Assembly: GCF_002797875.1 (NCBI RefSeq)
Contig: NZ_PGFC01000002.1
Span: forward strand, 367,127 to 431,126
Direction: 5' to 3'
Source: Pseudoscardovia suis
GTDB taxonomy: Bacteria > Actinomycetota > Actinomycetes > Actinomycetales > Bifidobacteriaceae
Length of the DNA stretch: 64,000 nucleotides
In this document: in pieces, positions 28,783-37,138 of the stretch
Numbering within the stretch: the stretch's first letter is position 1
Layout of the letters: every line of letters begins with the position of its first letter
Translations under genes and position numbers: made by a program
The notes under the pieces: model-generated
What the model saw: only the letters and a program-made list of their open reading frames with translations
What the model was told of the DNA's origin: nothing
The model's database searches: none

Positions 28783-28909
28783 CCAGAGGAGAAACGGGAG
28801 TGGAGGGAGGAGAAATTGTTGCGGATGGTGGGCGGAGAATAATGAAATCCCTCCCGCCGGAATATGGAAGGGACGAGGCGTTGGTTTTGAGAAATCGGGG
28901 TGAATTTGA

Positions 28910-29051
28910 GAAACCGAACTGACTCAAAGGGACCAAGCCGAATCAAAAGGAAGTGCGCCAACTCCAGGGGAATCGTGCTGACTCAAAGAAACCGAACTGA
29001 CTCAAAGGAACCATGCCGAATCAAAAGAAAGCGCGCCGACTCCGGGGAATC
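28910..29051 (+). repeat. Direct duplication of about 65 nt next to array 2
   Basis: Copy 1 (28910-28974) and copy 2 (28988-29051) both begin gaaaccgaactgactcaaag and end ggggaatc, with about seven differences and a one-base length change. The second copy overlaps the left arm of the phosphatase terminator. No coding frame is supported. Confidence 0.8.
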
Positions 29052-29079
29052 AGGAATCCGATCCTAGGAGTCGGCGCGC
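29031..29079 (-). terminator. Terminator of the alkaline phosphatase gene
   Basis: gcgcgccgactcc (29031-29043) and ggagtcggcgcgc (29067-29079) are exact reverse complements. Read on the minus strand, the stem is followed by tttctttt, a canonical terminator about 40 nt after the phosphatase stop. Confidence 0.85.
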
Positions 29080-29120
29080 CTTCAGGGGAGCGCAGGGCTT
29101 ACAGGCTTACAGGAGTGTCA

Positions 29121-31214
29121 TCACTCGGCGTCATCGTCACGGAAGGCGATGCCGTTGGAGCGCAGCTTGATGCCGGCCGCCGCGCAGACCACGGCGAGGA
29201 TAGCGATGAGGGCGATTGCAACACCGGTCTTGGCCAGGGTTGCGGCTTCCTTCTGCTTTGCTGCCTGTGCCTCGGCCTGAGCGATGGCCTCGCCGTCGGT
29301 CGTCGGGACTGCGACGTCGCCGTTGTTGTCGGTCGTTGCGGAGGCGTTGTTCGCGACACCCTGGAATTCCTTGACGATCTTCTTGCCGGACTGCTTACCG
29401 GTCACGGTCAGCTCGTAGGTGCCGCCCTCGACAATTGCGTCAGCGGGGAAGGCGATCGGGGTGGTCTGGGTGGTGCGAACGCGCACGCCGCACACGCCTT
29501 GGTGGCCGTTGTCAACCGTGCAGCCGTCCTGCGAAGCGATCGTCTTGCCGGTTGCCTTGTCGGCGAGCGAGTAGGAGAGCGACGCGTCGCCGTTGAAACC
29601 AGTCACATTCGCGGTGTAGGAGCCATCGGCAGCCTTGGACACCGTGGCGTCGGCGCCGTCGGACTGTGCGGCGATTTCTTCAGTGCTGCTCGCCAGTCCC
29701 AGCGTCTTGGCAATCGTGAAGAAGTTATCTGTCTGGTCGGTCAGGCCATTCACACGGGAGGCGCCGGGGCCGGAGGCTGCGATGCGCAGCTGGGTGCCGG
29801 TGTGGCTCATGGAGCCACCCTGATCCATCGGGGAGGAAGACGTGGCGTAGGCGACGTAGAGGGCGGAGCCGTCCTTGGCGCGCAGTGGGGTGGTCAGACC
29901 GTAGTAGGTCGGCCACGACACGATCTGGCTCGTGTGGGCGTGGTCAGCGGTCACGATGATGAGCGTGTTGGACAGATCCACCTTGGCGAGGGCGGCGGCG
30001 ATGGCCTTGTCGAGGTCGTCGGTTTCGCCGATCTGGCCGCAGGCGTTGGCGTTGTGGTCCTGCTTGTCGATCGAGGCGCCCTCGACCTGCAGGAAGTAGC
30101 CGTTGTCCTTGCCGTTCTGGTTGTTGGAGAGCAGGTCGATGGCCTTGGACGTCATGTCAGCCAGGGATGCGCCCTTGTTGCCGAGCCACTCGGAGTTGGT
30201 GGAGCAGCTCACGAGGCTCTGGTTGCCGTCCTGCTGGCCGGCAAGTGCCATCTGCTCAGCCGTGTCATGGTCGAGTGCCTTCGATTCGTTGTACTGCGTC
30301 GGCATGTTGCCGGAGGAGAACAGGCCGAGCACCGGGGAGTCCTGGTTCGCTTCGGTCAGCGAGGCGAGCTGGGAAGAATCCTCGAAGTACTGGTAGCCGC
30401 GTTCGGTGGCCTGTTCCTTGAGGGTCTTTCCGGCCCACTGGCCGGCCTGTGCGGTCTGGTTGAAGTACTTGTTGCCGCCGCCGAGCGTCACATCGGCGCG
30501 AGTGTCGAGCAGCTGTTCCGAGATGGAGCCGATGCCGCCGTTCTGCAGCAGCTGTTCGGCGTCGCAACGCTGCTCGGAATCATCGGAGGTGCCGTCGGTC
30601 TTGCCCTGCGGGCCGTAGCAGGAGCGCTGCGTCGAGTGGGATTCCATGACTGCCGGCGTGGCGTCCTGGACTTCGGCGGTGGTCACGTTGCCGGTCGCCA
30701 GGCCCTTTGCCTTGGCGAGCTCGAGGAGGTTCATCTGCGGGGTGAAGCTGTTGTCGACGGACACAGCGTTGTTGTAGGTCTTGGTGCCCGTTGCCCAGCC
30801 TGAGCCGGATGCGGCGGAATCGGTGACCGCCGTCACCTGGTTGGTGCGGCTCGATCCATCGCCGGTCGCGTAGGTGGTGTATTGGCCGACGCCGGTCTCG
30901 GTGGCAGAGGTGGCGCCCGCCTGGCCGATCTTGTCGATGCCGTTGAGCGTGCCGCCGGGGCCATAGAGGTAGTCGCGGGCGACGGTGATCTCGGAGTCAC
31001 CCATGCCGTCGCCGATGAAGAGGATGACGTTCTTGGCCTTGCCGGTGGCCGGTGTGCTGGCGATGCGCTGTGCGCCGCCGTGCTGGCTCAGCGTCTGCAC
31101 GTCGGCGGTTTCGGTGGCCGAAGCCATGGGCACGGCGCCCAGAAGGGTGGCACCGGCGAGAACAGCGGTGAATCCGGCCATGACCTTGCGCCGGATAGTG
31201 TTATTGGTATGCAT
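29121..31214 (-). CDS. phoA: Secreted, surface-anchored alkaline phosphatase
   Basis: Hydrolyses phosphomonoesters outside the membrane to release phosphate. The 697-residue protein has a signal peptide (RRKVMAGFTAVLAGATLLGA, cleavage near ASA). Metal and catalytic motifs of the PhoA family are NVILFIGDGMGDSE (Asp69) and VTDSAASGSGWATG, in which Ser133 is the nucleophile. Later motifs include VEGASIDKQDHNANA and VTADHAHTSQ. A C-terminal beta domain of about 170 residues precedes LAKTG, a hydrophobic segment and a short charged tail, which looks like a sortase signal with a non-canonical motif. The ATG at 31214 lacks a strong ribosome binding site. A phased 11-nt repeat resembling a PHO box lies upstream, and a terminator follows. 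Confidence 0.92.
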   Translation of the reverse strand: MHTNNTIRRKVMAGFTAVLAGATLLGAVPMASATETADVQTLSQHGGAQRIASTPATGKAKNVILFIGDGMGDSEITVARDYLYGPGGTLNGIDKIGQAGATSATETGVGQYTTYATGDGSSRTNQVTAVTDSAASGSGWATGTKTYNNAVSVDNSFTPQMNLLELAKAKGLATGNVTTAEVQDATPAVMESHSTQRSCYGPQGKTDGTSDDSEQRCDAEQLLQNGGIGSISEQLLDTRADVTLGGGNKYFNQTAQAGQWAGKTLKEQATERGYQYFEDSSQLASLTEANQDSPVLGLFSSGNMPTQYNESKALDHDTAEQMALAGQQDGNQSLVSCSTNSEWLGNKGASLADMTSKAIDLLSNNQNGKDNGYFLQVEGASIDKQDHNANACGQIGETDDLDKAIAAALAKVDLSNTLIIVTADHAHTSQIVSWPTYYGLTTPLRAKDGSALYVAYATSSSPMDQGGSMSHTGTQLRIAASGPGASRVNGLTDQTDNFFTIAKTLGLASSTEEIAAQSDGADATVSKAADGSYTANVTGFNGDASLSYSLADKATGKTIASQDGCTVDNGHQGVCGVRVRTTQTTPIAFPADAIVEGGTYELTVTGKQSGKKIVKEFQGVANNASATTDNNGDVAVPTTDGEAIAQAEAQAAKQKEAATLAKTGVAIALIAILAVVCAAAGIKLRSNGIAFRDDDAE

Positions 31215-31380
31215 TGATCCGTTGATCTTTCTTCTCTAATACCTATTCCAGAAGCACCGGCAAGTGGTGGCACGCCGGTGCGATGAAAGCCCGGAGGGAA
31301 TGGGCCTTCTCCTTGCGCGGGACGGATGCCGTTGGAGAGCCGGCTCTGTTCCGCCGCCACGATTGACGTTAGATATGCGA

Positions 31381-31431
31381 AGTGAATTGACTCAGGACTA
31401 TGAGTGAATTGCAGGTGCAATGATGGTGAAT
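31381..31431 (-). promoter_or_regulatory. Putative PHO box upstream of phoA (11-nt phased direct repeats)
   Basis: On the minus strand the heptamers ATTCACC, TTGCACC, ATTCACT and ATTCACT occur at spacings of 11, 11 and 22 nt (plus-strand positions 31425, 31414, 31403, 31381). The skipped position holds a degenerate unit. Eleven-nt direct repeats of GTTCACC type are the binding site of PhoP in actinobacteria. A possible -10 (tatcta) lies just downstream towards phoA. The remainder of 31215-31667 holds a small caccggc/gccggtg stem near 31255-31280 and no gene. Confidence 0.6.
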
Positions 31432-31667
31432 TTCTCGGGCAGTTTCTGGGAATCATCTTTGAGCGGAAGAATCGTCGGATGCCTCGCTCCACGGGCAGGA
31501 ATGCGGCGGATAGCGGGTACTATAAGTCGAAGGGAAAGTGCCTGACTGGGCGATGCGACAAGCGACAACGCAACAGTGCAGACCATGGAAGATGCAGCCA
31601 AGGAAGGCACAGTCGCGAAAACACAAGCGCGAAAAACACCGCTGCGAACAGCAAGGAGGAAACGGTT

Positions 31668-32981
31668 ATGCAGGAGGCAAATACCTTAGCCGGTGCCGGT
31701 GCGCCGCAGCCGCGTGACATCGATTATCAGATGTGGGGCAGGCAGCAGGTGCCGCGTTTTGCACGCGACACGACGGCTGAGGAGCCGTGGCCGGTGGGAC
31801 TTACCAGCCACCAGTACGCCGGTGCCGTGAGCAGGTGGCCTGGCTGTTGGGTGACCGGGCAAATCATGCAGATTGACATGCGCCGTCGCGGTTCCGTATA
31901 CATCACGTTGCGCGACAATGACGAGGATGTGTCGATGCGCGTCATCGCATTCGGCGAGCCTGCCAACCAAGCGTTTCAACTGGGTCTCAAGCAGGGCGAC
32001 AAGATCGTGCTGTTTGGCAGGCCAGAGGTGTGGGAGAAACAAACATCGCTGTCGTTCAAAGCAACGCAGATCCGTCGGTGCGGAGAGGGCGACCTTGCCG
32101 AGCGCATCGATCAGCTGCGCCGCCGCTTGAAGGGAGAGGGGCTGTTCGACGAAGCCAATAAGGTGCCGCTGCCGGAATTTCCCCGCTGCATTGGTCTCAT
32201 CTGCGCGCCCGGTGCCCGTGCCGAAGGCGATGTGAAAACGAACGCGAGCCTGCGCTGGCCCATCATCCGTTTCAAGACCGCCTACGTCAAAGTGCAGGGC
32301 CCCGATTGCCCACGTGAGGTCATACATGCAATCGAACAGCTTGACGCCGACCCGGAGGTGGATGTCATCATCGTCACCCGTGGCGGCGGCAGCTTCGAAG
32401 ATCTCATCGGATTCTCGGACGAAGGCGTGGTGCGGGCCACCGCAGCCTGCCGCACGCCCATTGTCTCGGCCATTGGCCATGAGGATGACTGGACGCTTAT
32501 CGAGCTTGCGGCGGATTACCGCGCTACCACGCCGACTGGCGCTGCGCAGGCCGTTGTGCCGGACGTCAACGAGCAATGGAACATCATCGCCAATAACCTC
32601 GCCGCCCTCGATACGCTCATGGATCGCACGGTGAAGGTAGAGGAGGGGCGTCTGGCCGGCTATCTGTCGAACCCGATGCTCACCAACCCCGCCTTGATGC
32701 TTGATCCGCTGGAAGAAAAGCTCAAGCACCAGCGCGAGACCCTGTTGAATTCCATGATTCGTCTTGTGGATTACGACACCTCGAGCATCGAATCCAGCGT
32801 TGCCACCCTCACTGCACTGAGCCCTCAGTCCACCCTCGATCGCGGTTACGCGATTGCGCAGACGGCGCAGGGGCATGTGATTACCGATCCCACGTCCGTG
32901 GCGGATGGCGAGGAAGTGACGGTCATTGTCAGTCGCGGCATCATGACAGCCACGAAGACGGCTGCAAGCGTAAGGCAATAA
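31668..32981 (+). CDS. xseA: Exodeoxyribonuclease VII large subunit
   Basis: The catalytic subunit of the bidirectional single-strand DNA exonuclease involved in repair. The 437-residue protein has an N-terminal OB-fold (WVTGQIMQIDMRRRGSVYITLRD) followed by the catalytic region with IGLICAPGARAEGDVKTN, VDVIIVTRGGGSFEDLIGFSDE and TPIVSAIGHEDDWTLIELAADYRATTPTGAA, all strongly conserved in XseA. The C-terminal LDRGYAIAQTAQGHVITDP is also typical. The coiled-coil region is shorter than in the E. coli protein, as in other actinobacteria. The ATG at 31668 follows caaggaggaaacggtt. xseB follows after about 205 nt. Confidence 0.95.
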   Translation: MQEANTLAGAGAPQPRDIDYQMWGRQQVPRFARDTTAEEPWPVGLTSHQYAGAVSRWPGCWVTGQIMQIDMRRRGSVYITLRDNDEDVSMRVIAFGEPANQAFQLGLKQGDKIVLFGRPEVWEKQTSLSFKATQIRRCGEGDLAERIDQLRRRLKGEGLFDEANKVPLPEFPRCIGLICAPGARAEGDVKTNASLRWPIIRFKTAYVKVQGPDCPREVIHAIEQLDADPEVDVIIVTRGGGSFEDLIGFSDEGVVRATAACRTPIVSAIGHEDDWTLIELAADYRATTPTGAAQAVVPDVNEQWNIIANNLAALDTLMDRTVKVEEGRLAGYLSNPMLTNPALMLDPLEEKLKHQRETLLNSMIRLVDYDTSSIESSVATLTALSPQSTLDRGYAIAQTAQGHVITDPTSVADGEEVTVIVSRGIMTATKTAASVRQ

Positions 32982-33186
32982 CAGACGCGGCAAGACACGG
33001 ATCAGCCCATGCTTCGGCGGAACGCCGTGCCCATGGCGAGATGCCCGTGCCCTTGGCGAAAGGAGAAATCCGCACAACACCATGACATCGATGCGGCAAC
33101 ACGGCCCCGCTTACACAGCAAATACAACACACGATCGCGTACACCACAACTGCACAGCAAAACAGCAAAACAACAAAGGAGACACC

Positions 33187-33573
33187 ATGACAGACGAAAA
33201 TACGCAGGCCGCGGCGACTGAAACCACAGACGCCACTGAGAACACAGACGCCACTGAAACCACGGGTGCCACGGCTGACGCCAGCACGGCGCAGACGGCG
33301 TCCGGCTCGGCGACGATGAAAGGAATGACCGACGAGGAACGCGCCCGTGTGGCGGCAATGAGCTACGAGGAGGCGCGTGACCAGCTCACCGCCATCGTCG
33401 CCAAGCTGCAGCACGGCGGCCTGTCTCTTGAGGATTCGCTGCGCTATTGGCAGATTGGCGAGGCACTGGCTGCACGCGCCCAGTCACTGCTCCAAGAGGT
33501 GCGCTCGCAGTTGGATGCCGCCCGTGAACGCCAGCAGTCAGGCGTGGAGCATGCAGGCACGCAGCTCAACTGA
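33187..33573 (+). CDS. xseB: Exodeoxyribonuclease VII small subunit
   Basis: The 128-residue partner of XseA. The conserved domain is in the C-terminal part: MSYEEARDQLTAIVAKLQHG, then GLSLEDSLRYWQIGEALAAR, matching the XseB helical hairpin. The first 45 residues are a Thr/Ala/Glu-rich low-complexity tail with repeats of the type TTDATENTDATE, not part of the conserved domain. The ATG at 33187 follows aaaggagacacc. It is probably co-transcribed with xseA. Confidence 0.93.
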   Translation: MTDENTQAAATETTDATENTDATETTGATADASTAQTASGSATMKGMTDEERARVAAMSYEEARDQLTAIVAKLQHGGLSLEDSLRYWQIGEALAARAQSLLQEVRSQLDAARERQQSGVEHAGTQLN

Positions 33574-33596
33574 AGCAGGCCGCGGGTAAAACGCGC

Positions 33597-33636
33597 GAGG
33601 GGTGGGTGTGGTCCAAAAGGATCACGCCCACCCCTC
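33597..33636 (+). terminator. Hairpin after xseB
   Basis: gaggggtgggtgtggtcc pairs with ggatcacgcccacccctc around an aaaa loop, with two mismatched or wobble positions. It starts 24 nt after the xseB stop. No T tract follows. Confidence 0.7.
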
Positions 33637-33678
33637 ATGCGTTGCGCGCATTCTGCCGTGCGCATATGCGAGAGAACC

Positions 33679-33726
33679 GATCGCTGCCGGTGCAGTTGCA
33701 CCGATTCAGCTGCACCGGCAGCGATC
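33679..33726. terminator. Perfect 17-bp hairpin between convergent xseB and the EEP-family gene
   Basis: gatcgctgccggtgcag (33679-33695) is the exact reverse complement of ctgcaccggcagcgatc (33710-33726), with a 14-nt loop. It lies 20 nt after the stop of the minus-strand gene. With the previous hairpin it forms a double barrier between convergent genes. Confidence 0.75.
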
Positions 33727-33746
33727 GTTGACCGCGGCGGCTCATT

Positions 33747-34835
33747 TCACTTCGTCGTCTCGCTGCTCGGCTCGATCGTGGCGAGCACTGCCTTGTGGTC
33801 CGTTCCTGCGATCTTCATTGTCGTTGCGTCGCCCACATGCACGCCTTGGTTGACGAGGATATGGTCAAGGGAAGCCATGGATGGCATGATGGCTCCGTCC
33901 GACGGCCAGGTGAACTGCATTCCGGTGCGTGTGACCCGCGCGGCGTCGCGGAATCCCGCATCCAGCGTGCGCTGCAGATGTTTTTGGCTGGTGGTGGCGT
34001 TGAAATCGCCCATGAGCACATAGGCGGTGCTTGACACCGCGTTGTGCGAAGCCCAGCCGCTTATCTCATCGAGCGAAGCCGCCCACTGGCTCGCGCTCCC
34101 GCTGCTTGCCTTTGCCGTGTTGATATTGATGAAGCGAATCGTGTTGCCTTTGAAGGTGACACTGGCGGCGGGGTATTGCTGGCCGTTTGACGCCGTGATG
34201 GAAGAGGCGGAGGGGTCTCCCAGCGTCGCCATGGTGAAAATCACGTTGATGTCGCCCGTCGAGTCCGCCTCGGATTGGATGAGATTGGGCAAGTACTTGT
34301 CGAGTCCGGCGTTCTGAAGCTGCGTGATGAAGCTCTCAGTGGCGTCTTGCAAGGCGAGGACCTCCACCCGTCGATCCGCCACGGTGTCGACTATCTGGTT
34401 GGGGTCGGCCAGGCCGCCCTTGACGTTGAGCGTCATGATGCGGGCGCATTGGTCATCGGTGCTGGCCAGCTTGCTGGCTTTGATGCCGTCCTTGAGCTGG
34501 GGGTCGTTGGAATCGGCGGTTGCCATGTCCGCCATGATTTCACGGGTGCCGGGCGAAAGCTCGGTGTCGGCATGCCCCAGATACGGCATGATCGCCATTC
34601 CCTGGGCGATCATGCACAGGGCGAGGACCACGAGCGCCACGCCTCGGCGTGAGAAAATCGCAATCGCGGCGGTGATGACAATGAGCACGATGAACCATGG
34701 CGACAGTGCGCTGATGGTGGGCATGAGCGGCAGCGTCTCCCATGAATACGGAGTCCACCACGTGGCGGTGCCCAGTATGCAGATGGCGCATAGAAATCCC
34801 AAGAACAACCTGATTCCCAAATGCCTGGACTGCAT
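33747..34835 (-). CDS. Membrane-anchored endonuclease/exonuclease/phosphatase-family protein
   Basis: A 362-residue protein with three hydrophobic segments in the first 90 residues (RLFLGFLCAICILG; ALSPWFIVLIVITAAIAIF; VALVVLALCMIAQGMAI), followed by an EEP-fold domain. Visible EEP motifs are IMTLNVKGG (start of the fold), LMGDFNAT (GDFN), SLDHILVN and TDHKAVLA (catalytic histidine). The glutamate expected soon after the first motif is replaced by a region reading VEVLALQDATES, so the metal-binding Glu is not obvious. The domain probably lies outside the cell. Substrate unknown; phosphodiesters in DNA or lipid headgroups are possible. Confidence 0.82.
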   Translation of the reverse strand: MQSRHLGIRLFLGFLCAICILGTATWWTPYSWETLPLMPTISALSPWFIVLIVITAAIAIFSRRGVALVVLALCMIAQGMAIMPYLGHADTELSPGTREIMADMATADSNDPQLKDGIKASKLASTDDQCARIMTLNVKGGLADPNQIVDTVADRRVEVLALQDATESFITQLQNAGLDKYLPNLIQSEADSTGDINVIFTMATLGDPSASSITASNGQQYPAASVTFKGNTIRFININTAKASSGSASQWAASLDEISGWASHNAVSSTAYVLMGDFNATTSQKHLQRTLDAGFRDAARVTRTGMQFTWPSDGAIMPSMASLDHILVNQGVHVGDATTMKIAGTDHKAVLATIEPSSETTK

Positions 34836-35116
34836 GTTTTCTCTCTTTCTTCCAGTTCACAGCTCTTCACGTTCGATGTCGGGGAAGTCTGTCTGTGACA
34901 ATCATCTTGGTGGCATTGTGGCGTCTTCCCGTCATCGGGATGTCGTCTCTGATGCCATTCGATGGTTCCATGATATTCCATCGAAGGGTTCCATTGGATG
35001 AATTGCCGGTTCGCCGTGCCGTGGCAGGTTCGCGCTGGGCGTAGCGCGGTTGGCGTCATGGAATACTCTTGAGACACAGGATCCATGTCGCAGCATCGTT
35101 GAGAAGAAGGAACCAC

Positions 35117-36790
35117 ATGCCACGTCTGCCCAAGCAGCACATTTTGCGCACATCAACAGCCCGGTTCGGGCGTTTCCTCGCCGCAATCCTCGCGGTGATC
35201 CTTGCTGTTGTGCCATTGACGGCGTGCTCGGCCAAGAAGTCGAACAGTTCCTCTGTCAGCTCCGATGCCATCATCACCGTCAATTCCGTTGAGCCCACGA
35301 CCGAGCTGCTTCCTGGCAACATCGCCGACACCGCGGGATGGAAGATCATCACGCAGGTGTTCGATGGCCTCGTGACCTTCTCGGACACGGGCGGTCTCGA
35401 ATATGACGACGCCGAGTCCATCACTCCCAATGACGACGCCACGCAATACACGATCAAGCTCAAAAGCGGCCGCGCGTTCTCGAACGGCGAGGCAGTGACC
35501 GCCGAAAGCTACGCACGCGCATGGTCCTATGCCGCCAATGCGGCGAACGGGCAGCTTGGCGCGGCCATCTTCGCCACGATCAAGGGCTATGACGATGTGC
35601 AGAACGCCAAGGGAGATCCCAACGCCCAGCTGTCGGGCCTCAAGGTCATCGATGACACGACGCTGCAGGTGACTCTCAAGCAACCGGATTCCTCGTTCCC
35701 CTACAAGGTCGGCGACGTGGCGTTCCTGCCGTTGCCGTCCGTGGCGTATTCCGACATGGATGCCTTCGGCAAGGCGCCGATTGGCAACGGCCCGTATGTG
35801 CTGCAGTCCTGGACCCCTGACCAGAGCATTGAATTGCGCCGCAACGACTCGTATACCGGTCCCCGCAACGCACAGAACGGTGGCATCAGCTTCCGCGTGT
35901 ATTCCGATCTCAACACCGCCTACGCTGATCTGCAATCAGGCAACCTTGACGTGCTCGACCAGATTCCCACGTCCGCGCTGAGCACGTATCAGACCGATTC
36001 AACCATCAACGCGTTCACGCAGAAGGGACCGGCGTTCAAGTCGATCACTATCCCGCAGAACCTGGAGCATTTCAGCGGGCAGGAGGGCGCGCTGCGCCGT
36101 GAGGCCATCAGCATGGCGATCGACCGCTCGTCCATCACGTCCAAGGTGCTGTATGGAAGCGCCACCCCCGCCACCGACTTCCTGGCGCCTACGATCGCCG
36201 GGTACTCCGACAAGATCGACACGAACGGCGTGCTCAGCTACAACCCTGACAAAGCCAAGGAACTGTGGGCGAAGGCGAATGCAATCTCGCCATGGAGCGG
36301 CACATTCCGCATCGCCTACAATGCGGACGGCGACAACAAGCAATGGGTGGATGCCGTTGCCAATTCCATCAAGAACGCGCTGGGCATCGATGCACAGGGC
36401 GACAGCATCGCCACGAGCAAGGACTTCAGCACGCAGGTCAACCAGCGCACGATCGACGCGGCGTTCCGCTCGGGCATCCAATCCGATTACCCGCATCCCG
36501 AAGGCTACTTGGTGCAAGGCTATGATTCCGCGTACGCTGACGGCAAGGGACTGAACAACGGCGATTACAAGAGCGAGAAGTTCGACGACTACATGAACCA
36601 GGCCGCCAAGCAGACCGATCTTGACGAGGCGACGAAGACATACCAGCAGGCCGAGAAGCTGCTGCTCACCGACCTTCCGGTGATTCCATTGTGGTATGCG
36701 AACGTCAACGCTGGGGCAAGCCTGCAGATGCAGGACGTCGTGTTCAACTACATGGGACTGCTGTCGTACTACCAGCTGACGAAGCACTGA
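35117..36790 (+). CDS. Peptide ABC transporter substrate-binding lipoprotein (SBP family 5)
   Basis: A 557-residue extracytoplasmic binding protein of the OppA/DppA type. The signal sequence ends in a lipobox, PLTAC, so the mature protein starts at Cys near residue 36 and is lipid-anchored. Family features include an N-terminal domain with TAGWKIITQVFDGLVTF, the SBP-5 stretch GPYVLQSWTPDQSIELRRND, and RREAISMAIDRSSI near the middle. The C-terminal region LLLTDLPVIPLWYANVNAG is typical of oligopeptide-binding proteins. No permease or ATPase genes are adjacent, so it must use components encoded elsewhere. The ATG at 35117 follows aagaaggaaccac. Confidence 0.92.
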   Translation: MPRLPKQHILRTSTARFGRFLAAILAVILAVVPLTACSAKKSNSSSVSSDAIITVNSVEPTTELLPGNIADTAGWKIITQVFDGLVTFSDTGGLEYDDAESITPNDDATQYTIKLKSGRAFSNGEAVTAESYARAWSYAANAANGQLGAAIFATIKGYDDVQNAKGDPNAQLSGLKVIDDTTLQVTLKQPDSSFPYKVGDVAFLPLPSVAYSDMDAFGKAPIGNGPYVLQSWTPDQSIELRRNDSYTGPRNAQNGGISFRVYSDLNTAYADLQSGNLDVLDQIPTSALSTYQTDSTINAFTQKGPAFKSITIPQNLEHFSGQEGALRREAISMAIDRSSITSKVLYGSATPATDFLAPTIAGYSDKIDTNGVLSYNPDKAKELWAKANAISPWSGTFRIAYNADGDNKQWVDAVANSIKNALGIDAQGDSIATSKDFSTQVNQRTIDAAFRSGIQSDYPHPEGYLVQGYDSAYADGKGLNNGDYKSEKFDDYMNQAAKQTDLDEATKTYQQAEKLLLTDLPVIPLWYANVNAGASLQMQDVVFNYMGLLSYYQLTKH

Positions 36791-36842
36791 TTGAAAGCAG
36801 CGCTGCTTTACGCCTTTGCTGTGCGCTGCTGCTATGCCTTTT

Positions 36843-36886
36843 GCTGTGCGCCCCTTGCCGCCTGTGCGCTGCAGGGGGCGCACAGC
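36843..36886. other. Hairpin in the spacer before the acyl-CoA dehydratase activase gene
   Basis: gctgtgcgcccc (36843-36854) pairs exactly with ggggcgcacagc (36875-36886). Direct repeats of tttgctgtgcg lie just upstream. No T tract follows. The remaining spacer 36791-37138 shows no gene; it ends in a strong ribosome binding site, aggaggagg. Confidence 0.6.
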
Positions 36887-37138
36887 GTGCATGGCATGAA
36901 TAGTGAACAGGGTGGAAGCATTGCAATCCGCGACAATTACGTTGTCAGGTGAATCGCGGCACTGCACGCCGCCATCTGCTCTCGCGTGGGCAGGGCGATG
37001 GGTAGACTGCACTACAGACTGCACGCATTGCGTATATCGAACTGCGCATCAAGACGCATAGGGCAATGCTTCACCATCGTTTGGATATCGCTTGAACAGC
37101 GCTTGATTCGGTTTGTGATGCTCCAGGAGGAGGAACCT

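Noticed and set aside
27891..28922. Overlapping frames with repeated peptides such as LRRLVIFRFRRV
   Set aside because: They are translations of the hairpin array, have no ribosome binding sites or protein-like composition, and overlap in several frames.
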